A DNA stretch of 64,000 bases from Nibricoccus aquaticus (lineage in GTDB: Bacteria; Verrucomicrobiota; Verrucomicrobiia; Opitutales; Opitutaceae). Below are positions 19,801 through 27,582 of this stretch, piece after piece. The translations under genes and the position numbers were made by a program. Within the stretch, counting starts at the first letter, position 1. Every line of letters starts with the position of its first letter. Location: assembly GCF_002310495.1 (NCBI RefSeq), contig NZ_CP023344.1:1426001-1490000 (forward strand), given 5' to 3'. The notes beneath the pieces are model-generated. The model saw only the letters and a list, made by a program, of their open reading frames with translations, did not search any database and was not told where the DNA came from.

Positions 19801-20574
19801 TTCTTCGTCGATCCCGCGACTCGCATGAACCCGCATCTGCGTTTCGCCCAAGCCATCCCCGGCGTCACGCCGGGTCGCGGCATCGGGATTATCGATACGC
19901 TTCACCTCGTCGAAGTCCCCCTGGCCGCCGACGCCATTGCCAACGCACCCGGCATCTCCTCTGACACTATCTCCGGCGTCCGCACATGGTTCGCCGGTTA
20001 CCTCCGCTGGATGCAGTCATCGACGAACGGCCAGGAAGAAGCCGCCGCGAAAAACAACCACAGCATCGCGTACTATCTCCAGGTCGCCGTCTTCGCCCGC
20101 TTCGTCGGCGACGACGCAACACTCGAAACCACACGCCGCATTTTTCGCGACACGCTGCTGCCCGCTCAGCTCGCGCCCGACGGCAGTTTCCCGCGCGAGC
20201 TCGCCCGCACCAAGCCCTACGGCTACTCGATCTTCCAACTCGATAACGTCGCGCTGCTCACCGACGTGCTCTCGACCTCAGAGGAAAATCTCTGGACGTT
20301 CACGCTCCCCGACGGCCGCAGCGTGCGGCAGGCCGTCGCGTTCCTTTTTCCCTATCTCGCCAATCGCTCCACGTGGCCTTACGCGCGGGATATCGCACAC
20401 TTCGACGCCTGGCCCGTGCGTCAGCCCGCACTGCTCCTGGCCGCCTATCGTCTGGGAAAGCCTGAGTACCTCGATCTCTGGCAGCGCCTCGATGCCGATC
20501 CGGAGAATCTTGAAGTGCGCCGCAACATGGCCGTCACCCAGCCGCTCCTGTGGCTGCGCCCGACGGCGCAGTGA
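16834..20574 (+). CDS. Fusion of GH2 beta-glycosidase and alginate-lyase-family (PF05426, PL38-like) domains
   Basis: One uninterrupted 1246-codon frame with a signal-like N-terminus (LVGVLLGLVFLAASSAFAA). Residues about 40-840 are a GH2 enzyme: sugar-binding jelly roll (WYRTQLVIDN, GYDEFTLDIT), immunoglobulin-like domain, and TIM barrel with acid/base Glu in WGLGNEN (E456) and likely nucleophile in HVEWGG (E540), then C-terminal beta domains. Residues about 880-1246 match alginate-lyase-family polysaccharide lyases: GDYLSMGDYWWPNPKTPDG (near 915-933), the NNH motif in AKNNHSIAYYLQ, and RTKPYGYSIFQLDN. GH2 would remove beta-galactosyl or glucuronyl units while the lyase cuts uronate chains. 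No frameshift or internal stop separates the halves. Confidence 0.88.
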   Translation: MSMFPAPRFPGSSALVGVLLGLVFLAASSAFAAASLPAGKRPGNWQNARTLTDGWQYVRGDLGGVWETLRSDDRALELPVWKNVSVPHSFNARDAVDPDTPYYQGPGWYRTQLVIDNPHAGGCTLLHFEGSGQKTEVWIGDQKVGAHLGGYDEFTLDITDAVAAYRKSSLLKLPDTEYRVPAGRVPLAIRCDNSRDLEAIPSSLSDFNIDGGLHRPVHLVYLPDGGLTRVHATPQRQPDGTWQVSVSARFSTKPPAAPGSASHDVSIRVVAPQGGTVASFNGQVVLSAELQKLADLAIPEPQLWSPKTPALYGVEVIVRGPRGTNTVWERFGLRTFEFVEHGPFKLNGERLLLRGTHRHEDHTGTASAMTGDLMEKEMRLMKSMGVNFIRLGHYQQSRRILELCDELGLLVWEEIPWCRGGLGGERYREQARAMLRAMIDQHRNHPSVILWGLGNENDWPGDFAEFDKEKIRTFMRELHELSHALDPSRLTAIRRCDFCKDIVDVYSPSIWAGWYRGQFSEYRSVSEKEMKRVPRFLHVEWGGDSHAGRHAEDPYALLRDVKTAGAADERGLDFINVGGNARVSKDGDWSETYICDLVDWHLKEQENMPWLTGTAMWPFKDFATPLRPENPVPFVNQKGAVERDLTPKEAFYVYQSYWSDEPMLRIYGHSWPVRWGKPDEKRWVNVYSNCEEVELWLNGVSQGVRKRDSQNFPAAGLRWQLPFEDGMNTLRAVGRSQGNTLNDEIVFRYETRPWGEKHHLRLQQLPAPAGRVRVQVELLDQSGIVCLDSRDFVRFGHTGDGRLLDNLGTAGGSRKVQLANGRAQIDIALPESGQALLSAHVEGVPTALLNISRPDAVSLASADTLKKQNAAEIVAALVTSERNRVLQLAAKVMEAKPVSLRSAALPSSVASFGIQPGDYLSMGDYWWPNPKTPDGLPYVRRDGESNPGNFDAHRLILRDMRDAVATLASAYVITGDARYAQRAAEWLRVFFVDPATRMNPHLRFAQAIPGVTPGRGIGIIDTLHLVEVPLAADAIANAPGISSDTISGVRTWFAGYLRWMQSSTNGQEEAAAKNNHSIAYYLQVAVFARFVGDDATLETTRRIFRDTLLPAQLAPDGSFPRELARTKPYGYSIFQLDNVALLTDVLSTSEENLWTFTLPDGRSVRQAVAFLFPYLANRSTWPYARDIAHFDAWPVRQPALLLAAYRLGKPEYLDLWQRLDADPENLEVRRNMAVTQPLLWLRPTAQ

Positions 20575-20707
20575 CGCTCGGCGCTTCACCATGGCGGGAG
20601 TTTATTTCATTCGTGCAGGCCGTTCATTCCCAAAGACGAACCGGTCGGCCCGTACGAAGAAAAGAACTCTTGGAATCCCCTTTCGCCACGCGTTCTCTGG
20701 ACGCGCT

Positions 20708-22966
20708 GTGATACCCCTCCCCTTCGATCGCTCACTCACGGGCGCAGTCGTTGCTTCGCTGCTCAGCCTGCTGGTCTCGCCATCTGCCTTCGCCGCAGAA
20801 CTCGCGGAAACCACTGTATCCACGCTGACCACCGCCGCTGAAGTCCGCTCACTTTCTGTCGAAGCCGCGAGCGCCCACCACCCCGTCACGATTCGCGGCG
20901 TGGTCACGGCTGCGGAGCCCGATTGGGGCGGAAAATATGTCGTGCAGGACAACACGGCCGGACTCTTCGTCCAACACGTCGGGCGGCAACCCGCCATCGG
21001 CGATGTGATCGAAGTAAAGGGCACCACCGGCCCCGGCTGGTTCGTGCCCGTCATCCAATCGACCGAGTGGAAAAAACTCGGGACTTCTCCGCTCCCGCCC
21101 GCGAAACAAGTTTCCATCGAGCGCCTGATGGCCGGCGTCGAAGCGAGCCAGCGCATCGAGATCACCGGACTGGTTCGCTCCGTCACCTACGTCCCGTCGC
21201 AAAAGACCATGGTTGAAGTTTCGCTCGGCGGTTACCGCGTGCGCGTGTTCCCGAAACTCCACGGCAACCTCAACCCTCGCTCGCTCATCGCCGCCAAAGT
21301 CCGCGTGCGCGGCACTGCCGCGACATCGTTCAATGCCGCCCGCCGCCAGCTCACAGCCGTCAATCTCATGGTGCCCACGGCAGACGACTTCGTCGTGTTA
21401 GAGCCAGAGCTGCATTCTCCCTGGGAACAGCCCGCCGTTCCGCTCGCCGACGTTTCACGGTTCCGCCCAAACGCCACACTCGGCGACCGCGTTCACGTCA
21501 AAGGCACGCTCACCTTTCAACGTCCCGGCCTCGACCTCTTCATCCAGGATCAGTCCGGCGGCCTTCACGTCGAGACGGTCAGCACCGGCACGCTCCCGCT
21601 CGGCCGCAAAATCGAGGCCGTCGGCTTCCTCGAGTTCGTCAACTACCAGCCTGTGCTCAAAGACGCCGTCTTCAACGAACTCCCCGAGCCGCCCGAAACG
21701 ATTCACGGCGAGCGCGTCTCGGTCGCCGAGCTGCGCGAGGGCTTGCATGGCGCGGAACTCATCGTGCTTCGCGGCACGTTGATGGCTCGCAGCGTCCGCC
21801 CCGTGCTGCGGGAAAACTCCGGCTTCGTCGGCACGCGCACCGTTTGCACGCTGCGAGGGGAAGATGACCAGTCGATCATCGTCGAGTACGAGGAGCCGCG
21901 CGAAAACCCCAGCCATCAAGCCATCCCGATCGGCAGCGAAATCGAGGTCACCGGCGTCGCGTATTACGAAACCAGTGACACCGGAAAACCGAAAAGCATC
22001 AACCTGCTGCTCCCCACACCCGATCACTTGCGCGTGCTGAAAACGCCCAGCTGGTTCACCGCTGAGCGCCTGTTCATCGGCTTCGCCGCCGTCTGCGTCC
22101 TCCTCGCTGGCTCCGCCGTCTGGCTCCTCACTGTCGCGAAGAAAAACGCCATGCTCGGCATCCTGGTTTCCGAGCGCGAAAAAGCGCAGAAGGAACTCCA
22201 GGAAGCGCACGACCAGCTCGAGGTGCGCGTCAAAGAACGCACCGAGCAGCTGAAACTCGAAATGACCGTGCGCAAATCCGCCGAGGTCGAGTTTCGCGCC
22301 GTCCTCACCGAACGTACCCGTCTCGCCCGCGAGCTGCACGATACGCTCGAACAGGCGCTCACCGGCATCGCGCTTCAACTCGACACCGCCTCCAAGCTTT
22401 TCCAACGCAACCCCGCCGACGCCAGTCAGCCGCTGGAACTCGCGCGCGGTTTTCTCCACCAAAGTCAGATCGAGCTGCGCCGCTCCATCTGGGATCTGCG
22501 CTCGCGCGAACTGGAGCAGTTCGACCTTTCCGAAGCACTCGCCATCGCCAGCCGCCAGATCTCCGGCGGCACCGGCATTGCGATCGAACTCGATACCACC
22601 GGGCAGCGCCGCCGCCTCCCCGAGATCGTCGAAGAAAACCTTCTGCGCATCGCCCAGGAGGCGATGACCAATGTCGTCAAACACGCCGGAGCCTCTCGCG
22701 TGATGGTTCGGCTGATCTATGCCGAAAAATCCGTGTCGGTGGAAATTAAAGACAACGGCGGCGGCTTGAACGCGGAAAAAATGGCCACGCAAGGCGACCG
22801 CCATTTCGGCCTTCTCGGCATGAGCGAACGCGCCAAACGCCTCAACGGCCGCCTCGATGTCAGCGGCACGCCCGGCGAGGGCACGAGCGTCCGCGTCATC
22901 ATCCCGCTCGATGAACTCGCGACACCCACCGTCGCTCCGGTGTCCGCCCGCGTCGAAATCGTATGA
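20708..22966 (+). CDS. Sensor histidine kinase, NarL/HisKA_3 type with OB-fold-like periplasmic domain
   Basis: A GTG at 20708 gives a convincing signal peptide (LTGAVVASLLSLLVSPSAFA); an ATG at 20591 in the same frame would add 39 less plausible residues. The periplasmic part (about 30-440) contains three OB-fold-like repeats (VTIRGVVTAAEPDWGGKYVV, GDRVHVKGTLTFQRPGLDLF, IVLRGTLMARS). A transmembrane helix near RLFIGFAAVCVLLAGSAVWL and a coiled coil lead to a HisKA_3 domain with RLARELHDTLEQAL (His 544) and an HATPase with DNGGGL and FGLLGMSERAKRL. It overlaps the response-regulator gene by four bases (ATGA), so kinase and regulator are translationally coupled. It presumably controls the surrounding CAZyme genes. 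Confidence 0.92.
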   Translation: MIPLPFDRSLTGAVVASLLSLLVSPSAFAAELAETTVSTLTTAAEVRSLSVEAASAHHPVTIRGVVTAAEPDWGGKYVVQDNTAGLFVQHVGRQPAIGDVIEVKGTTGPGWFVPVIQSTEWKKLGTSPLPPAKQVSIERLMAGVEASQRIEITGLVRSVTYVPSQKTMVEVSLGGYRVRVFPKLHGNLNPRSLIAAKVRVRGTAATSFNAARRQLTAVNLMVPTADDFVVLEPELHSPWEQPAVPLADVSRFRPNATLGDRVHVKGTLTFQRPGLDLFIQDQSGGLHVETVSTGTLPLGRKIEAVGFLEFVNYQPVLKDAVFNELPEPPETIHGERVSVAELREGLHGAELIVLRGTLMARSVRPVLRENSGFVGTRTVCTLRGEDDQSIIVEYEEPRENPSHQAIPIGSEIEVTGVAYYETSDTGKPKSINLLLPTPDHLRVLKTPSWFTAERLFIGFAAVCVLLAGSAVWLLTVAKKNAMLGILVSEREKAQKELQEAHDQLEVRVKERTEQLKLEMTVRKSAEVEFRAVLTERTRLARELHDTLEQALTGIALQLDTASKLFQRNPADASQPLELARGFLHQSQIELRRSIWDLRSRELEQFDLSEALAIASRQISGGTGIAIELDTTGQRRRLPEIVEENLLRIAQEAMTNVVKHAGASRVMVRLIYAEKSVSVEIKDNGGGLNAEKMATQGDRHFGLLGMSERAKRLNGRLDVSGTPGEGTSVRVIIPLDELATPTVAPVSARVEIV

Positions 22967-23592
22967 GCGATCAATCCAGCATCAAAATCCTGGTCGTGGA
23001 CGATCACTTCATCGTCCGCATCGGGCTGGTCGCGCTCATCAACACCGAACCCGGCTTGAAGGTCATCGGCGAGGCCGACGACGGTGTCCAGGCGGTCACC
23101 CTTTTCGAAAAATTAAAACCCGATCTCGTGCTGATGGATTCACGCATGCCCGGAAAATCCGGCCATGAAGCCACGCAAGACATCCGCCGTCTCGCCGCGA
23201 GCGCGCGCGTACTCATACTCTCCGCGTTCGACGGCGACGAGGACATCCATTCCGCGCTCGAAGCGGGCGCTCACGGTTACGTTTTGAAAAGCGCAACCGG
23301 CCAGGAGTTGATCCCCGCTATCCAGGCCGTCGCCTCTGGAAAACGCTGGATTCCCCGCGATGTCGCCAGCCGCCTCAAATCGCGAAACGCGTACGAACAA
23401 CTCACCGCGCGCGAGATTGATGTGCTCAAAGAACTCGCCCGCGGCCTCGCGAACAAGGAGATCGCCGACAAACTCGGCATCAGCGAGTACACCGCGAAAG
23501 ATCACCTGAAAAATATCCTCGCGAAATTGCGCGTCGCAGACCGCACACAAGCCGTTACCTCGGCGCTGCAACGCGGAATCATCCGGCTCTAA
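22963..23592 (+). CDS. LuxR/NarL-family response regulator
   Basis: A 209-residue two-domain regulator. The N-terminal receiver has the acidic pair in VVDDH, phospho-Asp 59 in LVLMDSRMPG, the Thr/Ser position in LILSAFDG and Lys in YVLKSA. The C-terminal helix-turn-helix (about 147-200) reads LTAREIDVLKELARGLANKE followed by ADKLGISEYTAKDHLKNIL. It starts inside the stop of the kinase gene (ATGA), so the two form a cognate pair. The likely targets are the adjacent carbohydrate genes; the DNA site is not known, though the CCCTC-N4-GAGGG palindromes nearby are candidates. Confidence 0.95.
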   Translation: MSDQSSIKILVVDDHFIVRIGLVALINTEPGLKVIGEADDGVQAVTLFEKLKPDLVLMDSRMPGKSGHEATQDIRRLAASARVLILSAFDGDEDIHSALEAGAHGYVLKSATGQELIPAIQAVASGKRWIPRDVASRLKSRNAYEQLTAREIDVLKELARGLANKEIADKLGISEYTAKDHLKNILAKLRVADRTQAVTSALQRGIIRL

Positions 23593-23601
23593 CCGGTAAA
23601 A

Positions 23602-23627
23602 GGGCGCGGACAAAGCCGTCCGCGCCC
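23602..23627. terminator. Hairpin between convergent regulator and GH30 genes
   Basis: Perfect 9-bp stem GGGCGCGGA/TCCGCGCCC with an 8-base loop, 10 bp after the response-regulator stop. The downstream T tract on the plus strand is weak (GTTGT); on the minus strand four T follow. It probably serves the convergent transcripts. Confidence 0.6.
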
Positions 23628-23687
23628 GTTGTCCCTAACCCAACCTGTACGCCAACACCCGGGCCAAGCAGGAGGGGAAAACGATGA

Positions 23688-25109
23688 TCACCGCACCACC
23701 AGCGTGAGAATCGAGTGTGCCGGGCTGCTCACCGGGACCGACTGCTGGCCGATAGTGAGAGCAAACGCCTGCGCCTCGCCCGAGCTGTTCATGACCACGA
23801 CGGCCACCGAGCCATCCGCGTTCTTGAAAGCCGTCGTCAGCAACCGGTCCACCGTCGAGGAGCTGATCACGCGTTTGGCCCCAGGACGGATGAACTTCGA
23901 AAAGTGCCCGATGTAGTAGTAAGAATTCATATACATCAGCTCGCCGGTCTGGGTGTCGGCGTGGACCGGCGCATAGCAAAAATTCTTCACGTGATTCGGT
24001 CCGCCCGTTTCGTCGAGGAGGACATTCCAATCCGTCCAGCCATCGGCGCCGTTGTTGAAATCCTTGATCATCGAACGGCCGTAGAGTTCGCCCCAGTTCC
24101 AATCGCTCAGCTTCGTGCGGTCGTAGGGAAAATTGCAGCCCTCGGTGAAGAGCAGGTGCGTTTGCGGGTACGTCTCTTTCACCAACCGCACGTTGTCGAA
24201 GGCATCATCGCTGTACCAATGGAAGCCCACGCCCCAGATATATTTCGCCGCCTCCGGATCGTTCAAAGCGGCCTGCGCGCGCTGAAAAATCCACGTGCGG
24301 TTATGATCCCAGATGACGATCTTCTTATCCGCCATCCCGCTCTTCGCGAGCACCGGTCCGAGATGATCGCGCACAAAATCCTTCTCCTCTTCCGCCGTGT
24401 ACACGCACGATTCCCAACGCTGCACCGCCATCGGCTCGTTCTGTACCGTGAGTCCCCAGATCGGGATCCCCGCTTTTTCGTACGCTTGAATGAAAGCGAC
24501 GTAGTAACGCGCCCATGCGTCGCGCATTTCGGGTTTCAGCTTTCCGCCGCGCAGCATGTGGTTGTTATCCTTCATCCACGCCGGAGGACTCCACGGGCTC
24601 GCATACATCGCGAAAGGCCCCTTCACCGCCGCCAGCGCGTCTTTGATGAACGGGATGCGGTGCTTCTCGTCCGGAGCGATGGAGAATGTCTTCAAAGCCG
24701 TGTCGCCCTCCGCCACATAGGTGTAACTCGCACTGGAGAAATCGCAGCTGTTGATATGAGTGCGTCCAAGCGAGTAGCCGATGCCGTGCTCAGAATCGTA
24801 ATACGCCCGAATCAATTCGCGACGTTTCTCCACGGGCAGCTTGAAATACGTCTCAGCCGACGCGTCGGTCAGCGCGCCACCGATTCCGAGCAGCGTCTGA
24901 AACGTCTTCGCCGGATCGACGAAGATGCGCTGCTCTTTCTCGGTGAGCACACCGCGCCCGCCGAGCGAAAGCGTGGCAACTTTGCTCAAGCGTTCGCCTG
25001 AGTCCTTGGCGGTGAGATACACGTCCACGCTTTTCTGCGCATGCGCCGTCGTGGCGAGGAGGCAGGCGGTCAGCAAAAAAGCAGGGGAAGATGAAATCGG
25101 GGAAATCAT
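23688..25109 (-). CDS. Glycoside hydrolase family 30 (glucosylceramidase/beta-glucosidase type)
   Basis: A 473-residue secreted protein with signal peptide (AFLLTACLLATTAHA). The barrel has GIGGALTDASAETYFKL, PWSPPAWMKDNNHM, the acid/base Glu 225 in WGLTVQNEP and the nucleophile Glu 323 in LLFTEGC. The C-terminal beta-sandwich carries GHFSKFIRPGAKR and SVAVVVMNSSG, as in GH30 subfamilies 1 and 3. Such enzymes hydrolyse beta-1,6- or beta-1,3-glucosidic and related bonds; the exact substrate is open. It is the last gene of a tight minus-strand operon GH2-GH1-DUF1501-GH30, with a 17-bp gap to its upstream neighbour. Confidence 0.92.
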   Translation of the reverse strand: MISPISSSPAFLLTACLLATTAHAQKSVDVYLTAKDSGERLSKVATLSLGGRGVLTEKEQRIFVDPAKTFQTLLGIGGALTDASAETYFKLPVEKRRELIRAYYDSEHGIGYSLGRTHINSCDFSSASYTYVAEGDTALKTFSIAPDEKHRIPFIKDALAAVKGPFAMYASPWSPPAWMKDNNHMLRGGKLKPEMRDAWARYYVAFIQAYEKAGIPIWGLTVQNEPMAVQRWESCVYTAEEEKDFVRDHLGPVLAKSGMADKKIVIWDHNRTWIFQRAQAALNDPEAAKYIWGVGFHWYSDDAFDNVRLVKETYPQTHLLFTEGCNFPYDRTKLSDWNWGELYGRSMIKDFNNGADGWTDWNVLLDETGGPNHVKNFCYAPVHADTQTGELMYMNSYYYIGHFSKFIRPGAKRVISSSTVDRLLTTAFKNADGSVAVVVMNSSGEAQAFALTIGQQSVPVSSPAHSILTLVVR

Positions 25110-25126
25110 AAGTGGTGAAATGAAGT

Positions 25127-26194
25127 TCAGGTCTGAGCAAAAACGCGGAGCAGCTCCACGCGCCCGGGATCGCGCGCAAAAACCGCCTGCACCGGCACGC
25201 CCAGCCAGTCCGTGACGATGGGCCGGAGGATTTGTTTGAAATCGTGCGATGCGGAATTGCCCCCCGGCGTGAACCCTCCACGTACGTTTTTCCCTACAAG
25301 AAAGACCGGCGAACCGCCGCCATGGTCGGTGCCGCCCTGGGCGTTCTCGGTTGCACTGCGCCCGAATTCGCTAAAGGCCATCGTCAGCACGCGATCAGCG
25401 ATACTGCGTTGCTCGATGCGTTGCTGAAACAACTGCAGCGCGCGGGACAACGCGTGCAGCCGCGCGCTCTGCGTTTCGAGCTGGCGCGCATGCGTGTCGA
25501 AACCGGGCACCGCCACGAAATAGATCTCGGTGTCCGCGCTCGCACCCGCGCGTTCTCCAATCTCCGCGAGGGCATCGAGCGGCGCGCTTCCGGCCGCATT
25601 GAGTGAACCGCAAATATCCCCGCCCGCAGCCGCCACGTTTGCACGAGCGGTCCGATCTTCCTCGCGCACGAAAATCCGCGGCCGCGCAGGCGACGCATAG
25701 AGACCGCGCACCGCACGGCCCTGCGCTTGCAGGTGCGAAAAGCATCGCCCCACCCAGCCCGAATACAGCACCTCGTCCGCGGCACTCGCCGTGTGCCAGA
25801 TCTCGGACGCGCGATAGTGGCTGTCGCTCGGCTGCGGGTAACTCGCGTCGGGCACGACCGCCATTTTGCCGTCTTTGAAAAGCGCCTCAAACGGCTTGCC
25901 CGCGCGGTTCAACGCCCACGTATCGTCGATCCGGATCAAATCCTCCCGCCCCAATGCAAGCGTCGGTCGCGCGCGGTAATAGCGATCGTCTTGAAACGGT
26001 ACGCACGTGTTCAGCCCATCGTGCCCACCTTGCAGGTGGATAATCACGAGCACGCGCGGATCTGGTGAAGACGGCGCACGTGATGAGGCAAACACTCGCG
26101 GGAAAATCGGCTGAAACGCGAGCGCGGCCAGACCGACGCCGGCGCTGCGGACAAACTGGCGGCGTGAAAACTCCGAATATCGAGCGGTGTTCAT
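25127..26194 (-). CDS. DUF1501 family Tat-exported protein
   Basis: The start at 26194 places a Tat signal at the N-terminus (SRRQFVRSAGVGLAALAF); the frame extends to 26251 inside the GH1 gene but without sense. The 355-residue protein has the family landmarks VLVIIHLQGGHDGLNTCVPF, YASPARPRIF, DTHARQLETQSARLHALSRAL, MAFSEFGRSATENAQGGTDH and VRGGFTPGG. DUF1501 proteins have a sulfatase/alkaline-phosphatase-like core but no proven activity. Here one lies between GH1 and GH30 with gaps of 17 bp on both sides, so it is co-expressed with sugar-cleaving enzymes; a role in removing sulfate or phosphate is possible but unproven. Confidence 0.88.
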   Translation of the reverse strand: MNTARYSEFSRRQFVRSAGVGLAALAFQPIFPRVFASSRAPSSPDPRVLVIIHLQGGHDGLNTCVPFQDDRYYRARPTLALGREDLIRIDDTWALNRAGKPFEALFKDGKMAVVPDASYPQPSDSHYRASEIWHTASAADEVLYSGWVGRCFSHLQAQGRAVRGLYASPARPRIFVREEDRTARANVAAAGGDICGSLNAAGSAPLDALAEIGERAGASADTEIYFVAVPGFDTHARQLETQSARLHALSRALQLFQQRIEQRSIADRVLTMAFSEFGRSATENAQGGTDHGGGSPVFLVGKNVRGGFTPGGNSASHDFKQILRPIVTDWLGVPVQAVFARDPGRVELLRVFAQT

Positions 26195-26211
26195 GTGTGG
26201 GGGTGACTCGG

Positions 26212-27582
26212 TTAAACCAGCGCATTTTCCCGCACGACCTGGCTGTACCAACGTCCGCTCGCTTTCGGCGTGCGCACCTGGGTTTTGAAGTCCGTGTAAA
26301 CGATGCCGAACCGGCGATCATACCCGTCCGCCCACTCGAAGTTATCCATGAACGACCAGGCGAAATAACCGCTGACGGGCACGCCGTCGGCGATGCTGCG
26401 GCGAAGTTCGCGCAGACAGGCGCGGATGTATTCGAGCCGGTGAATGTCGAACACTTCGCCCTTCACCGGGGGCAGATCGTTGTAGCCCGCGCCGCTCTCC
26501 GTGATGACCACATCCTTCGCGCCAAAAACTTCTGCGGCAAGGCGGGGGCCCCAGTACATGCACCGCGCGTTGAGCTTCAGCCAGGGGCTGTCTGCGGTGG
26601 GAAAATTTTCCGGATAAGCGATATGCTGCGGACCTCCGTCGGCGCCGCGCCTGACGATCTCGCCTGAGTAAATATTGAGCCCGAGAAAATCGGTCGGCTG
26701 GGCAATGAGTTCGAAATCGTTCGCCGCGATCTTCGGCAGCCAGCCTTTCGTGTGTGCCAGATAATTTTTCCCGTACTCGCCGCGGTACATCGGCTCGAGG
26801 ATACGCGCGTTTCTGCGCGCAAACTGCTCATGCGCCGCCTCGATATCCGGCGCGGTTTCCGTGAGCGGGATCGTCACGCGCGAATTATCCGTGAGGCCGA
26901 CGCGCGCGTCCTTTCCTCCGTGTTCGCGCACCGCGCGCACACCATGGCCGTGACAAAGCATCGCATGGTGAAACGCCTGGTTCACGACCTCGGGCTTTTC
27001 TTTGCGACCCGGCGCATGGCGGCCAACACCGTAACCGTTTTCCAGAAAGACGCCGATTTCGTTGAGCGTGATCCAGTTTTTCACGCGATCTCCGTAAGCC
27101 TTCACGATCTCATCCGCATAATCGGCAAACGCATCGACCACCACCCGCTCCGGCCAGCCGCCTTTATCCTCGAGCACCTGTGGCAGATCCCAGTGAAACA
27201 TCGTCACCCACGGCGTGATCCCGCGTTTGAGCGACGCGTCGATGAGCCGGTTGTAGAAATCGACTCCCCGCGTATTCAGAGTCCCGGCACCAGTCGGAAT
27301 GATGCGCGGCCACGCGATCGACAGCCGGTAGTGTTTCATGCCTAGCGCGGCCATCAAATCGAGATCCGCTTCGTAGCGGTGGTAATGATCGCACGCGACA
27401 TCGAGGGTGTCGCCGTTGTGCGTCGCACCGGGTTTGCGTGAGAATACATCCCAGATGCTCGGGCTTTTGCCATCAGCATCGAAGGCGCCTTCGATCTGAG
27501 GCGCCGCGGTGGCGACGCCCCAGGCAAAGCTGGCGGGAAATTGGCAGGAGGCAGACGGGACGGAGAATTTCATCAGGCTCAT
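26212..27582 (-). CDS. Beta-glucosidase, GH1 family
   Basis: Start 27582 overlaps the stop of the GH2 gene (ATGA), which fixes it over an upstream start at 27612. The 456-residue protein has FPASFAWGVATAAPQIEGAF, YRLSIAWPRIIPTGAG, FHWDLPQVLEDKGGW, acid/base Glu 175 in WITLNEIG, nucleophile Glu 362 in VVITESGAGYND, and WSFMDNFEWADGYDRRFGI. Two active-site motifs differ from the usual NEP and ENG forms (NEI, ESG), while both catalytic Glu residues are kept. No signal peptide is seen, so it should act in the cytoplasm on imported beta-glucosides or beta-galactosides. Confidence 0.95.
   Translation of the reverse strand: MSLMKFSVPSASCQFPASFAWGVATAAPQIEGAFDADGKSPSIWDVFSRKPGATHNGDTLDVACDHYHRYEADLDLMAALGMKHYRLSIAWPRIIPTGAGTLNTRGVDFYNRLIDASLKRGITPWVTMFHWDLPQVLEDKGGWPERVVVDAFADYADEIVKAYGDRVKNWITLNEIGVFLENGYGVGRHAPGRKEKPEVVNQAFHHAMLCHGHGVRAVREHGGKDARVGLTDNSRVTIPLTETAPDIEAAHEQFARRNARILEPMYRGEYGKNYLAHTKGWLPKIAANDFELIAQPTDFLGLNIYSGEIVRRGADGGPQHIAYPENFPTADSPWLKLNARCMYWGPRLAAEVFGAKDVVITESGAGYNDLPPVKGEVFDIHRLEYIRACLRELRRSIADGVPVSGYFAWSFMDNFEWADGYDRRFGIVYTDFKTQVRTPKASGRWYSQVVRENALV

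Noticed and set aside
19937-20707. Extension of the OB-fold kinase frame into the GH2/lyase gene
   Set aside because: The upstream part overlaps the intact lyase domain in another frame and has no sense; a signal-peptide start exists at 20708.
21455-22804. 449-codon minus-strand frame inside the sensor kinase gene
   Set aside because: It is a high-GC shadow of the kinase; sense lacks domains and the plus strand is a clear kinase.
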